Assembly (NCBI GenBank): GCA_016711485.1
Contig: JADJSX010000009.1
Span: forward strand, 62,001-126,000
Length of the DNA stretch: 64,000 nt
Reading direction: 5' to 3'
Source: Leptospiraceae bacterium
Lineage (GTDB): Bacteria > Spirochaetota > Leptospiria > Leptospirales > Leptospiraceae
Below, piece by piece: positions 9,438 through 19,685 of the stretch. How positions within the stretch are numbered: position 1 is the first letter of the stretch; each line of letters starts with the position of its first letter. The translations under genes were made by a program, and so were the position numbers. The notes below the pieces were generated by a model. It saw only the letters and a program-made list of their open reading frames with translations. It was not told the origin of the DNA and did no database searches.

Positions 9438-10340
9438 TCAAAATCTATAACCAAGAGAAATTTGAAAACCTACCAAGTCTACCACTCCAGAACTAACGTT
9501 AATTCCATTTGCCCGTAATCCTACTCGAAACAAGTAGTTCTCTTGGAAATTTTTTTGCCATCCAGATTCTAAAGTTGCCGCCGAGCGAAGTGCGGTAGCA
9601 GAGTTTCCATTTTCCGAAACGATCGTATAGGAAGTTCCCAACCCCAATTTTGTATAGAAACTTTGACCGAATAGTATAGGATTGTATCCAAGGTATAAAA
9701 TATTTTGAAAAAAAGAATAGGAAAGACTTCCACCTGTAGTAAAATATTCAGTTTGGAATCCGAAAAACCAACGATTATTTAATTTTCCAAAAGCAGGTTC
9801 TACAAAAAGTCCTGCTCCAATACTAGAATATTTTATATCACTTAGAATATATCCATTTTTAAAGGATAATCCATAGAAACCCCAAATGGAAACTTCAGAA
9901 GATTTTTCTTTTTCTTTTATTTGAAAGAATTCAAATTTGGAATAATCAACATTATCCGCTTTTTTGATAGCCTTAATCGAATTTTTAGGAATTGCTAAAA
10001 GCTCTTCCCCTTTTTTCAATGTAATCATATTTGCCGTATCTTCGACTAATAAACCTTTCACAACCGATTCATCATCTAAAGTTAAAATCGTATTCGAGTA
10101 AATAGAATGAGTGCCTATTGTATTATTGTCAATAGTTAGGATTTCACTTTGTGGAATTTTATATTTTTTATCTTTAAATAAGATGAGAAGAAAATCAGGA
10201 TTTTCCTCAAGGATTTCACAAATAAAACTGTTTTCCGACCGAAGAGTTACTTCGGCGGAAAACAAAATTGTACTATAAACAAGGAGAATAAACAAAAAAA
10301 GTTTTCGAGTCATAAAGCCATAAGACTTGAATGAAGTCAT
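9438..10340 (-). CDS. Exported protein with beta-barrel-like C-terminus, unknown function
   Basis: I do not recognise a named family. The 300-residue product has an N-terminal signal peptide (LFLFILLVYSTILFSAEV). A more economical start is the second Met (MTRKLFLF, position 10313). Residues 30-125 are rich in short beta strands and repeat a pattern seen in other spirochaete proteins (PQSEILTIDNN, PKNSIKAIKKADN). The C-terminal half alternates polar and hydrophobic residues with many aromatics and ends GFQISLGYRF, an outer-membrane barrel-type terminus. An outer-membrane location is therefore inferred. It is followed 31 bases upstream of its start by tyrS on the same strand. Confidence 0.75.
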   Translation of the reverse strand: MTSFKSYGFMTRKLFLFILLVYSTILFSAEVTLRSENSFICEILEENPDFLLILFKDKKYKIPQSEILTIDNNTIGTHSIYSNTILTLDDESVVKGLLVEDTANMITLKKGEELLAIPKNSIKAIKKADNVDYSKFEFFQIKEKEKSSEVSIWGFYGLSFKNGYILSDIKYSSIGAGLFVEPAFGKLNNRWFFGFQTEYFTTGGSLSYSFFQNILYLGYNPILFGQSFYTKLGLGTSYTIVSENGNSATALRSAATLESGWQKNFQENYLFRVGLRANGINVSSGVVDLVGFQISLGYRF

Positions 10341-10371
10341 TGTATGAATTTTAAAATATAGTCAAGTAATA

Positions 10372-11586
10372 TTAAGTTAATAATTTTATAAATTTGCCTT
10401 TTTTGCCTTGGCGCACTAAGTATTCTTTTCCTTTCTCTAAAGAAAGTTTTGCATCCGTTAGTTTCTCTTCGTTTAAATAAAGTCCTCCACTTTTCACAAG
10501 TCTATGTCCTTCCGAAGTAGAAGCGATAAATCCTTGTTTGGCGAGAACTTGCAATAACTGAATTTGACCGGAATTAAAAATATCTTCCGTTACCTGAAAT
10601 GTATCTACTTCCTCAGGAATAGCGCGATCTTTTGTATTGTGAACTCGTTTCCATTCTTCTATTGCCTCTCGATTTTTTTCAGATGGATGAAACTGATCCA
10701 TAATAAGTTTAGCAAGTTCTGTTTTCACTTCCTTTGGATGTGCTTCTTTATTTGTAATGGCGGACTTTCTATTTTCAATTTCTGATTTTGGAAAGTCAGT
10801 TAACAATTCAAAGTAATTCCACATAAGGGTATCAGATATGGACATAATTTTTCCATACATATTGATTGGTTCGTCATTAAATCCAATGTAATTACCTAGG
10901 GATTTTGACATTTTTTTAACTCCGTCCAATCCAACGAGTAAAGGCAAAGTGATTACTACTTGTGGAGTTTTCCCATAATCGCGCTGTAATTCTCTTCCAA
11001 CTAAAAGATTAAACTTTTGGTCAGTACCGCCCAATTCAACATCTGATTCCATTACAACTGAATCGTATCCCTGTGCTAAAGGATATAAAAACTCAACGAT
11101 CGAAATTGGATTTCCTGCTTTATAACGTTTGCTAAAATCATCTCTTTCTAAAAGCCTAGCGACATTGTATTTTGAAGTTAACACTAATACTTCTTCAAAA
11201 GTCATTTTAGAGCACCAAGTCGAATTAAATACAATTTTGGTTTTATTGGAATCTAAAATTTTGAATACTTGTTCTTTGTAAGTTTCTGCATTACGAAGAA
11301 CATCTTCCTTCGTAAGTCTTTTTCGAGTTTCTGATTTTCCAGTTGGATCTCCAATCATTCCTGTAAAGTCGCCCAACAGAAACTGGACTTCATGACCAAG
11401 TGTTTGAAAATGTTTCATTTTACGAAGTAAAACTGCATGACCTAAATGTAAGTCGGGTGCGGTCGGATCAAAACCTGCTTTGATAATTAATTTTCTACCT
11501 AAATTTAATTTGTCTTTGAGTTCTGCTTCAGGAATAATTTCCACAGTTCCACGTTTGATAAGTTCAAAACTTTCCGTTTGGTTCAT
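10372..11586 (-). CDS. tyrS: Tyrosyl-tRNA synthetase
   Basis: A cytoplasmic class I aminoacyl-tRNA synthetase that charges tRNA-Tyr. The 404-residue protein has the HIGH-type motif DLHLGHAV (about residue 45), tyrosine-site features such as GGTDQKFNLLVGREL, and the KMSKS loop in GVKKMSKSLGN (about residue 227). A C-terminal S4-like RNA-binding region starts near QLLQVLAKQGFIASTSEG. Length and domain order are normal. It is divergent from the cyclase gene starting at 11697, leaving about 110 bases for both promoters. Confidence 0.97.
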   Translation of the reverse strand: MNQTESFELIKRGTVEIIPEAELKDKLNLGRKLIIKAGFDPTAPDLHLGHAVLLRKMKHFQTLGHEVQFLLGDFTGMIGDPTGKSETRKRLTKEDVLRNAETYKEQVFKILDSNKTKIVFNSTWCSKMTFEEVLVLTSKYNVARLLERDDFSKRYKAGNPISIVEFLYPLAQGYDSVVMESDVELGGTDQKFNLLVGRELQRDYGKTPQVVITLPLLVGLDGVKKMSKSLGNYIGFNDEPINMYGKIMSISDTLMWNYFELLTDFPKSEIENRKSAITNKEAHPKEVKTELAKLIMDQFHPSEKNREAIEEWKRVHNTKDRAIPEEVDTFQVTEDIFNSGQIQLLQVLAKQGFIASTSEGHRLVKSGGLYLNEEKLTDAKLSLEKGKEYLVRQGKKGKFIKLLT

Positions 11587-11696
11587 ACTTCTGGACTTTA
11601 TTTTTTTTCATCGGAATAGAGAAACTCATTTTTATTGATTGCCAAATTCATAAATCAGTTTATATAAGAATACTCTTAGATTTTAATTGAGTTTGC

Positions 11697-13883
11697 ATGA
11701 GATATTTATCCTATATACTTATTATTTTAACATTTTTCCTAATCGCAGATTGTAAATTTAAGACTAGAAAAATCGCGCCAAAGGCAATTGACGGAGTATT
11801 GAATTTAAGATCCGAATCTTATCCTAGCCAAATTTCCTCAGAAGCTGAAATAAAAAAAGATGAGTTGGAATGGAATTTTCAAGAAGATGGAATCATTGAT
11901 TTAGAAGGAGAATGGAGTTTTTATTGGCTTCGGTTCTTAAGTCCGGAAGATTTTAAATCAGATGTGCTTCCGAAAAAATCAGCAAACATTTTAGTTCCGG
12001 GATCTTGGAATGGGACGGATATCAATAAAGAAATAATTGGCGGAGAAGGATACGCGACTTACCGGTTAATTATTCCCATCGAAGAATCGCAGATTGGACA
12101 AACTTTAGGAATAAAGATTAATTATGCGGCAACAGCGTCCAAACTATGGATCAACGGGAAAAAAGTTTCCGAAGATGGGAAAGTAGGAGTATCAAGGAAA
12201 GATATGGTCCCTCATTACAGTAACCAGGTTCATACATTTATTGCAGAAAATCCAATAGAAATTATAGTCCATGTTTCAAATTTCAATCATAAAAAAGGTG
12301 GTCTTTGGCAAAACCTTTTTATAGGAACCGAAGCAGATATATTCAATCAAAACAATAATGCACTATTCTATGACTTTTTTCTATTTGGAGTCTTGTGTAT
12401 AATGACGATTTACCACTTCGGACTTTTTATTCTTCGGAGAGAAGAAAGTACTTATTTTTATTTCGGACTATTTTGTTTAATCATTTCTATTCGAATTTTG
12501 TTTACGGGTGAAACATGGATATCTTCCATGGTTCCCACTCTAAATTGGGACTTACAAATTAAAATTGAATATATTACGTTTTACATTAGTCCCCATATTT
12601 TCGCAGGTTTTCTTTATTATTTGTATTCGGTCGAATTCAATCAAAGAATTTGGATAATTGTAAATGTAATTGGAACTACTTTTGTTGGAATCGTCATATT
12701 TACCCCTCCGATTTTTTTCACACAAACGTTACCATTTTTTCAGGTATTTGCTTTGTTTTGTGGTATGTATTTTATTTTCGTATTAATATTAGCCATTAAA
12801 CGTTTGAGGATTGGAGCGATAGCCGCCTGTGTTGGAATGGCTGTGTTTTTTCTTTCCATGATTGGAGATATTATTATAAATGAACTTTACGGTTCTAGTT
12901 TCCTAACTCCGTTTGGTGTATTCATTTTTATTTTTTCTCAGTCATTTATTCTTTCTTTAATTTTTTCAAAAGCATTTCAAACTACGCACTCTCTATCTAT
13001 TCATTTAAAATCCACAAACATCGCCTACAGTCGATTTGTCCCAGCTGATTTTATTACTTTTTTACATAGAGATGATATAACACAAGTTTTACTTGGTGAC
13101 CAAACAAAAACAGAAATGTCCGTAATGTTTTGTGATATTAGAAGTTTCACTGAATTATCCGAAACCATGACTCCAGAAGAAACTTTTAAGTTTTTAAATG
13201 CATATTTAAAACGAGTTGGTCCAATCATTCGAAATAATAATGGGTTCATTGATAAATTTATGGGTGATGGGATAATGGCACTTTTCCCCTTAGATCCAGA
13301 AGATGCAGTGTTAGCAGCAATTCAAATGCAAAATGCAGTTCGTGAATACAATATTTTAAGAGTACATTCTAATTATAGACCGATCGAAATTGGAATAGGA
13401 ATTCACGTCGGAAGTTTAATGTTAGGCACAATTGGAGAAGCAAACCGTATGGACGCAACAGTTATTTCTGATGCAGTAAACTTAGCCTCTCGATTAGAAG
13501 GTCTTACAAAAGTCTATGGTGCCCCTATTCTAATAAGTGACGTAACCTTTCAACGCCTGAAAAACCAAGAGAATTACCAGTATAGAATGTTAGGTAGAGT
13601 ACAAGTAAAAGGCAAAAAAGAATCTGTTGGAATTATGGAAATTATTCATGACACCTCACCTGATAATGCAGAGTTTAAGTCCAAATCGAGACCTATATTT
13701 GAACGAGGAATTTTTTATTATTTACAAAAGGATTTTGAAGCAGCTGCCAATCTATTTAAAGCAGTAGTAGATGCGAACCCCACAGATAAAGCTGCTATTA
13801 TATTCCAGAGTAGATGCGAGTATTATCATAAAAAAGGAACGGAAGACGATTGGGATGGTGTGGAAATTTTTGAAGTAAAGTAA
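11697..13883 (+). CDS. Membrane adenylate/guanylate cyclase with 7TM-DISM sensor region
   Basis: Class III cyclases make cAMP or cGMP from the nucleoside triphosphate. The 728-residue protein begins with a lipoprotein-like signal (FFLIADCKFK). A carbohydrate-binding-like extracellular domain follows (DLEGEWSFYW, about residues 75-215), then seven predicted helices (about 225-435) of the 7TM-DISM type. The cyclase catalytic domain comes last: SVMFCDIRSFTELSE supplies the first metal Asp (about 478) and KFMGDGIMALFP the second (about 522), then DAVNLASRLEGLTKVYG. A short TPR-like tail ends it. The catalytic residues look intact; nucleotide specificity cannot be read with confidence. Confidence 0.9.
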   Translation: MRYLSYILIILTFFLIADCKFKTRKIAPKAIDGVLNLRSESYPSQISSEAEIKKDELEWNFQEDGIIDLEGEWSFYWLRFLSPEDFKSDVLPKKSANILVPGSWNGTDINKEIIGGEGYATYRLIIPIEESQIGQTLGIKINYAATASKLWINGKKVSEDGKVGVSRKDMVPHYSNQVHTFIAENPIEIIVHVSNFNHKKGGLWQNLFIGTEADIFNQNNNALFYDFFLFGVLCIMTIYHFGLFILRREESTYFYFGLFCLIISIRILFTGETWISSMVPTLNWDLQIKIEYITFYISPHIFAGFLYYLYSVEFNQRIWIIVNVIGTTFVGIVIFTPPIFFTQTLPFFQVFALFCGMYFIFVLILAIKRLRIGAIAACVGMAVFFLSMIGDIIINELYGSSFLTPFGVFIFIFSQSFILSLIFSKAFQTTHSLSIHLKSTNIAYSRFVPADFITFLHRDDITQVLLGDQTKTEMSVMFCDIRSFTELSETMTPEETFKFLNAYLKRVGPIIRNNNGFIDKFMGDGIMALFPLDPEDAVLAAIQMQNAVREYNILRVHSNYRPIEIGIGIHVGSLMLGTIGEANRMDATVISDAVNLASRLEGLTKVYGAPILISDVTFQRLKNQENYQYRMLGRVQVKGKKESVGIMEIIHDTSPDNAEFKSKSRPIFERGIFYYLQKDFEAAANLFKAVVDANPTDKAAIIFQSRCEYYHKKGTEDDWDGVEIFEVK

Positions 13884-13969
13884 ATTTATTTTTTTCCACA
13901 AAAAAAGGATTTTGTTTTTTAAAACAAGAATTACAGTGTTTATTATTGTAAAATATTAGGAATAGATTT

Positions 13970-15574
13970 ATGGCAGTACAAATTGAAAGAAAAAAACAAA
14001 TTGATAGATTAGGTAAAGTGCAGTTCGATTGTTTGATTGTAGGCGGTGGTGCGACTGGATCGGGTACAGCGCATGACGCATCGCTTCGAGGACTCAATGT
14101 TGCCTTAATCGAACGAAAAGACTTCGCCTCTGGAACGTCTAGTCGCTCTACAAAATTAATTCACGGTGGTGTAAGATACCTAGCTCAACTCCATTTTGGT
14201 TTGATTAAAGAAGCTCTTTCAGAGAGAAAGCGTTTACTCACGAATGCCCCCCATTTAGTAAAACCTCTCAAATTTTTAATGCCAAGTTATAAATTTTACG
14301 AAAAACCCTACTACTCCATTGGTCTTACCATGTATGATGTTCTAGCGGGTGATAGTGGTTTGCCCGCACACAAACGAATTTCCAAACAAGAGTTTATGAA
14401 AGATTTTCCAGCAATCAAACAACATGAGCTTAGAGGAGGAATTGCTTACTACGATGCACAATTCAATGATGCAAGACTTAACGTTCTGCTTGCTAGAACA
14501 GCGGAAATGGAAGGAGCATGTGTTTGTAATAAAGTAGAGTTAATTTCCCTAATCAAAAACGAATCTGGAAAAATTATCGGCGCAAAGGTAAAAGATTTAC
14601 TTTCCGGCAAAGAAATCACAGTAAATACAAAGTTAGTAATCAATACTACAGGTGTATTCATTGATGAAATTCGAAAACTTGATGACCAGAACGCAAAGCC
14701 AATATTAGCTCCAAGCCAAGGAATCCATTTAGTTTTTTCAAAACTTAAAGTTCCTTGTAATAGCGCAATGATAATCCCGAAAACAAGTGACGGTAGAGTT
14801 GTATTCCTAGTTCCATGGGAGGACCACGTAATCATGGGTACTACCGATACTCCAATTGATCAAATCACACAAGAACCAATTCCTCTTGAAAATGAAGTCG
14901 AGTTTTTATTAAAAACTGGTAACGAATACCTCGAAACAGAGTTAAAAAAAGAAGATATACTTTCTGTATTTGCCGGTTTACGCCCATTAATCTCTACCAA
15001 AGGCAGTTCTGATACAAAAAATATATCAAGAGAAGAAATGTTATTAGTCTCCAACTCAAATCTTATTACCATGAGTGGCGGCAAATGGTCTACATACCGC
15101 AAAATGGCAGAAGACCTAACAGACAAAATGATACAAACCGGCAAACTAGTCCCTATTCGAGCTTGTGAAACATATAATTATAATTTCATCGGTAAGAGTG
15201 GATATTCCGAAAATATGTATTTAAAAATCGCTCAGGACTATAAGCTAGATATTGATACAGCAAAACGTCTGCGAAATTATTATGGTGGTGAAGTTTTTGA
15301 AATTTTAGGGGCAAAACCAAAAGAAATAGTAAAAGGGAGTGGGTTTTTCGAAGAAGAAGTGATTCATTCTATCAAAAATGAATTTGCCCTCTCGATTCTA
15401 GATATAATCGCTAGAAGATTACGAGTATTATTCACAGATTTAGAATTAGCCAAAAGTTTTGTGGAACCTGTTTGCAAAATAATGGCAAAACAATTAAAAT
15501 GGAATGCAAATAAAAAAATACTGGAAGAAAAAGAAGCTATCAATTTAATTCAATCCTTACAAAAAAGCATCTAA
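13970..15574 (+). CDS. glpD: Glycerol-3-phosphate dehydrogenase (FAD-dependent)
   Basis: Oxidises glycerol-3-phosphate to dihydroxyacetone phosphate and passes electrons to the respiratory chain at the membrane. The FAD Rossmann motif is clear (CLIVGGGATGSGTAHDASLR, about residues 24-43). The family signatures SRSTKLIHGGVRYL (about 64) and GGKWSTYRKMAEDLT (about 370) follow. Length (534 residues) is normal. It is followed 13 bases later by a methyl-accepting protein on the same strand, with AGGAGA before that start, so the two may share a transcript. No glycerol kinase or facilitator is adjacent. Confidence 0.95.
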   Translation: MAVQIERKKQIDRLGKVQFDCLIVGGGATGSGTAHDASLRGLNVALIERKDFASGTSSRSTKLIHGGVRYLAQLHFGLIKEALSERKRLLTNAPHLVKPLKFLMPSYKFYEKPYYSIGLTMYDVLAGDSGLPAHKRISKQEFMKDFPAIKQHELRGGIAYYDAQFNDARLNVLLARTAEMEGACVCNKVELISLIKNESGKIIGAKVKDLLSGKEITVNTKLVINTTGVFIDEIRKLDDQNAKPILAPSQGIHLVFSKLKVPCNSAMIIPKTSDGRVVFLVPWEDHVIMGTTDTPIDQITQEPIPLENEVEFLLKTGNEYLETELKKEDILSVFAGLRPLISTKGSSDTKNISREEMLLVSNSNLITMSGGKWSTYRKMAEDLTDKMIQTGKLVPIRACETYNYNFIGKSGYSENMYLKIAQDYKLDIDTAKRLRNYYGGEVFEILGAKPKEIVKGSGFFEEEVIHSIKNEFALSILDIIARRLRVLFTDLELAKSFVEPVCKIMAKQLKWNANKKILEEKEAINLIQSLQKSI

Positions 15575-15587
15575 TTTAGGAGAATCA

Positions 15588-17282
15588 ATGAAGGCAAAAA
15601 AGGGGAAACGGGAATCAGACGTTATATTTAGGAAGTCTTACGAAGAAAAAAGTCTTGAAATAGAAGTAAAAATCAATCGAATTCGTTTTTTCTTTATTTT
15701 TCTTTTTTCACTAATTAGTTTTTCCGCTTTTAAATCAGGAAGCTCAGAACCGGTTTATATCAGTATGTTTATTACGACGGGTTTCCTTTTATCTAGTGCA
15801 ATTTTTTGGGAAATCTTACTTCGCAAAGTTTCCTATTCTCATTGGATAAAATACATTTCCACGAGTATTGATTTACTCTCAGTATTTGGAATTAAATACG
15901 GGATGCATTTTGATACAAACTTGGGATGGGCACTTTCAATGAAAGAACCTGCGACATTTGATTTATTTTTTCTATATATTTGTCTTGCAGGACTTAGACT
16001 TGATAAAAAGTTTTCTTTATTTACTGGATTTTTTTCTATCATACTGTATCTAATACTAATTACCCTCTCGGTAAGTTCAGGTTGGATGTCCTTCACAGCA
16101 GACTCAAGTAAATTTTTAGATGTTCATTTTCTCAGAGCACCAACAGAAATTTCTAAAATACTTTTTCTTTTGGGTGCAAGTTATACAATTGCCTATCTTG
16201 CAAACGACACACGAGCTTTCATGGGAATGCTTTCTGAATCAGAATCTAAATACAAATTTAATACCAAAGTAATGGAAGACCTACTTCATAAGATTGAGAG
16301 TATATCGATTAGCCTCAAAGACATGATGACTCACCTAAAAGAAAATACCGGCTTCATGGAAAAAACGGTTAAAACCCAAGAAAGTTTTTTCCAACAAGAT
16401 GCAATTGTAATTGAAAAGATTGTTAGGGATGGAGAAGAAATTAACACAATATCCAATGCCCAACTTCAAATGATTTCCAAAATTCTAAGTCGAACGCAAA
16501 AAATGTCTCAGTCCATCGATACAATTTCCAAAGGTGGAAAAGAATCCTCTAAACGAGCAACTCACGCGAGAGAAATCTCTTCAGAAAGTGTAACATTTTT
16601 AAATGACACTATGAAAGTAGTCCAAGAAATGAAATCTCAATCCGAGAAGATTTTAAATATTTCCCAAACGATAAACGATATAGCTGATAGAACAAACTTG
16701 TTATCGCTTAACGCATCTATTGAAGCCGCAAGAGCCGGAGAACAAGGTAGAGGATTTTCCGTGGTTGCAATGGAAGTTCAAAAACTAGCAGAACAAAGTT
16801 TAGAGTCTTCTAAAGAAATTCACCAGATTGTAAATGCCACTGTGAAGAATATTGAAAAAAGTTCTCAAATGATCCAAGCAACTTCGGGCAAATTAGAAAC
16901 GGTTTCCAGTGTGGTCGAAGAAAATGAATCTTTTTTAAATGAGTTAAGCGGCAATATTAAAGAACAAGAAAAAGCAAGCTTCGCTATCAATAGCGATGTA
17001 AAAAATATCACAGAAATCGCGGAAAATATATGCGCTCTTGTCGAAGAAGAGAAAAATGCGCTCTCCGAATTCAAAGCACGAAATCAAAATAAAACAGATC
17101 TAACACAAGAATCAGTTCACTCAGCCGAATCTCTCAATAGACTAAGTGAAAAACTAGGAGAAATTTCTAAGCAGCTAATCGAACTTATCCAGCGAAAAGA
17201 CACTGTAATCGCCAGCGAAAATCGCCAACCTTTAAAGACATTCGAAGAAAAAGTGAAAGATATTCGCAGGGATAAAGTGTGA
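15588..17282 (+). CDS. Methyl-accepting chemotaxis-like transducer with multi-span membrane domain
   Basis: A signalling protein that would pass a membrane signal to CheW/CheA. Residues 30-205 hold about six hydrophobic helices with no large extracellular loop, so the sensor appears to lie within the membrane. The cytoplasmic part is a long coiled coil with the conserved hairpin tip at about residues 365-405 (NLLSLNASIEAARAGEQG then GFSVVAMEVQKLAEQS). No HAMP domain was recognised. AGGAGA lies just before the ATG. It follows glpD closely. Ligand unknown. Confidence 0.9.
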   Translation: MKAKKGKRESDVIFRKSYEEKSLEIEVKINRIRFFFIFLFSLISFSAFKSGSSEPVYISMFITTGFLLSSAIFWEILLRKVSYSHWIKYISTSIDLLSVFGIKYGMHFDTNLGWALSMKEPATFDLFFLYICLAGLRLDKKFSLFTGFFSIILYLILITLSVSSGWMSFTADSSKFLDVHFLRAPTEISKILFLLGASYTIAYLANDTRAFMGMLSESESKYKFNTKVMEDLLHKIESISISLKDMMTHLKENTGFMEKTVKTQESFFQQDAIVIEKIVRDGEEINTISNAQLQMISKILSRTQKMSQSIDTISKGGKESSKRATHAREISSESVTFLNDTMKVVQEMKSQSEKILNISQTINDIADRTNLLSLNASIEAARAGEQGRGFSVVAMEVQKLAEQSLESSKEIHQIVNATVKNIEKSSQMIQATSGKLETVSSVVEENESFLNELSGNIKEQEKASFAINSDVKNITEIAENICALVEEEKNALSEFKARNQNKTDLTQESVHSAESLNRLSEKLGEISKQLIELIQRKDTVIASENRQPLKTFEEKVKDIRRDKV

Positions 17283-17362
17283 TCGGAGATTTTTGTATTT
17301 TAAACAGATTAAGATTCTTTTACTTTTAAAGAGGAGAATTTTTTACAATTTTTGCATAAAAC

Positions 17363-17710
17363 TTATTTCCTAAATGCTAAACCTACTCCACTCTCATCGA
17401 TTCGAACGATTCCGGCTTTGGTGGTTCGTGGTACTAAACTAATATCTTCTTTAAATTCCAATACAACTTCATCCCCAAGATTTTTATCACAGTCTTTCCA
17501 ATCAAGGTATATACCGTTCGAGCTAATATCTTTGGTTTTGAATTCTTTATCATCCAAGACAACATTTACCTCGATTGGATTTCTTTTTTTACCGCGCCAT
17601 CCTCTGGGATAAAGTTTAAAATAAGGAGCTGAAATATTTTTCCGGAGGATAAATACGATTAGCCCAAAATCTAAAAATTCAAAGGCTACATTTTTAGAGG
17701 TAATAAAATT
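17363..17710 (-). pseudogene. PilZ-domain gene truncated at its 5' end by a repeat element
   Basis: The readable frame ends in a PilZ-like domain: an RGKKR motif (RxxxR class), then KDISSNGIYLDW (D/NxSxxG class) and GIVRIDESGVGLAF. These residues bind cyclic di-GMP in intact PilZ proteins. Upstream of the PilZ core the frame holds a hydrophobic stretch (DFGLIVFILRK). It then runs straight into the MITE-like element at 17710, and a stop follows 12 bases inside that element. No ATG is visible in frame; only a TTG at 17557 within the domain. I infer the original N-terminus was lost when the repeat inserted. Confidence 0.6.
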
Positions 17711-18494
17711 AGTGCTACTTTGTCAAGTTGGCTTAAACTTAATTCTATCGAGGTTTTTAATGCAATAGTTTTTCTAAAAAACTCATAGACAAAAAATAAA
17801 CAGGGCAGATCTTTTTCTATTTTTCCAAATGCAAAAAGGTCTTAATGGAGCATTTGCAGCGTGTTAAGGCAATAAAATCGCTTTTTACCGCCCCCATTTC
17901 TGATGGAAATGTCTAGCAGACCTACGCTTCTTCGCTGATGCTCTCGAAGCTTCGTCGGGCTTTCTTTTCTTTTTTGCTTACTTTTTTCTTTTCTTTTTGC
18001 TTACTTTTTTCTTTTCTTTGGACAGACACCGTTTTTTTGGAATCGGAAGTTAGAGTAAATGAAAGGATGGCAAGATGATAAAACGTAAGAATTTTAGCAA
18101 TGAGTTTAAAGAGAAAATAGTGCTTGAATATACTTCAGGACAAAGCTCAGCAGCACAAATAGCACTTGAACTGGGTCTGTCGTCTTATTACTATTCGTCA
18201 GACTTTAAAGAAAGGAAACGTGAAAGGGATTCTAAAATTGTCAAAAAAATTGAATCAATTATAGAGCTTCTTCCTCTTTCCGGATACCGAAGTTGTGCTT
18301 CCAAATTGAAAGAAACTATGCAGATCGGAAGGAACCGAGTGCAGAGATTAATGCGCGAAAATCAGCTAAATTGCAGGGCGAAAAAGGCATATTACTCTGG
18401 AAGCACAAATTCAAAACACCATTTACGAAAATACTCAAACCTACTAATAGAAGCGGATATTCAAGAGTATCCAGTCATAGTTGGTGACGTAACT

Positions 18495-19685
18495 TAGGGC
18501 AAACGCATTTAAAAACCTATGATTTTACTGCGATATTTATCATCCCATCCTGCGGCGCGTCGTTTTCCTTTTACTCCAATCTTAATTGTGGTATCATTCT
18601 TCAAGAAATTTAGAGCAATTTTTCTGATGATGGAAAAATTTTCGGCAGCGTAGCCAGCACGAATTCGACTATCATCTTCTCGAAAAACGACATCTAAAAT
18701 CCAGTGACAAGAGTTTTCAATTTGCCAATGAGTTCTTACAGATTTCTGAAAAAGTTCAGGGTTAGTTAAACTAGAAATAAAATATCGAGACTCTATAGAT
18801 TTTTTTCCTTGGTATTCTCGCTCGGAACGAACCATTCCTACACTTTTCAATCCCTTCCATTCGTCTTTCTTAGAAATCCAATCAATATCGGATAATAGCC
18901 AGTATTCTCTTTTTTCAATTCGACCATGTCCTTTTTGCTCTGTCATTGAATAACCGACATTTACCCTTTCAAATCCAGAAAGCAATTGTTGCTCAAAATA
19001 ATTCAAAACCTCTTTATACACTGTCGGTTGATTCTCCTTCAAGGCTATCGCATAATCGCCTTTTTGCTCTATAATCTTTTCTGTAATCTTTTTCTGACAG
19101 CCCATTGCGTCAATAGATACAATGCTATTCTTCACTTTTATCTGAGAAAGCAATTCAGGAATCGCTGTAATTTCATTACTCTTCTCCTCTACTTTTACTT
19201 GCCCCAAGGTAATTCCACTCTTACTTGACCACGCACTTACAATATGAATCGGAAATTTATTGTTCTTTTTATCGACCGAACGTCTTACAGTTTTCCCATC
19301 TATTGAAATTAAATCTAAACCTTCTACGATATTCGGATTAAATAATTCCATCGCCAACTCAGAAAACTTTTTAGGGTCTAACAGCGAAAAGACTCTATTA
19401 AATGTATCATGCGATGGAATACCATTCTCTAACTTTATGAATTTCCGCAACCATTCTATTTTCAAATTACCAAACTCTTCTATTTCATTCCAATCGTCCG
19501 CTCCACTTATGATGGAAACGATTGCTACAAATATTATATCTACTAGTAAATGCTTTCTTCCTCGCTCTATTCGCGGATCAATTAGCTCATTAAAATGTTC
19601 GTATATGTTTAACTGTTCGTTCATTCATAACAATATTTTCTTTCCATCCAGTTGTACAAGTCTCTTTTTTAATGCGTTTGCCCTA
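18495..19685 (-). mobile_element. ISAs1-family insertion sequence, apparently complete
   Basis: A 1191-base element with terminal inverted repeats TAGGGCAAACGCATT and AATGCGTTTGCCCTA. It is flanked by the perfect 10-base direct repeat TGACGTAACT (18485-18494 and 19686-19695), as expected for this family. Removing the element and one repeat restores the host transposase reading frame exactly, which proves the insertion boundaries. Confidence 0.95.
18509..19624 (-). CDS. ISAs1-family transposase (DDE, DUF4277/H-repeat type)
   Basis: The 371-residue protein is full length for the family. It has the N-terminal region EHFNELIDPRIERGRKH, then the catalytic blocks SIDGKTVRRS (first Asp, about residue 105), IVSIDAMGCQKKI (second Asp, about 170) and HWQIENSCHWILDVVFREDD with the third acidic residue (about 315). 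No stop or frameshift was seen and both ends are intact, so the element could be active. It ends just inside the inverted repeat. Confidence 0.93.
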   Translation of the reverse strand: MNEQLNIYEHFNELIDPRIERGRKHLLVDIIFVAIVSIISGADDWNEIEEFGNLKIEWLRKFIKLENGIPSHDTFNRVFSLLDPKKFSELAMELFNPNIVEGLDLISIDGKTVRRSVDKKNNKFPIHIVSAWSSKSGITLGQVKVEEKSNEITAIPELLSQIKVKNSIVSIDAMGCQKKITEKIIEQKGDYAIALKENQPTVYKEVLNYFEQQLLSGFERVNVGYSMTEQKGHGRIEKREYWLLSDIDWISKKDEWKGLKSVGMVRSEREYQGKKSIESRYFISSLTNPELFQKSVRTHWQIENSCHWILDVVFREDDSRIRAGYAAENFSIIRKIALNFLKNDTTIKIGVKGKRRAAGWDDKYRSKIIGF

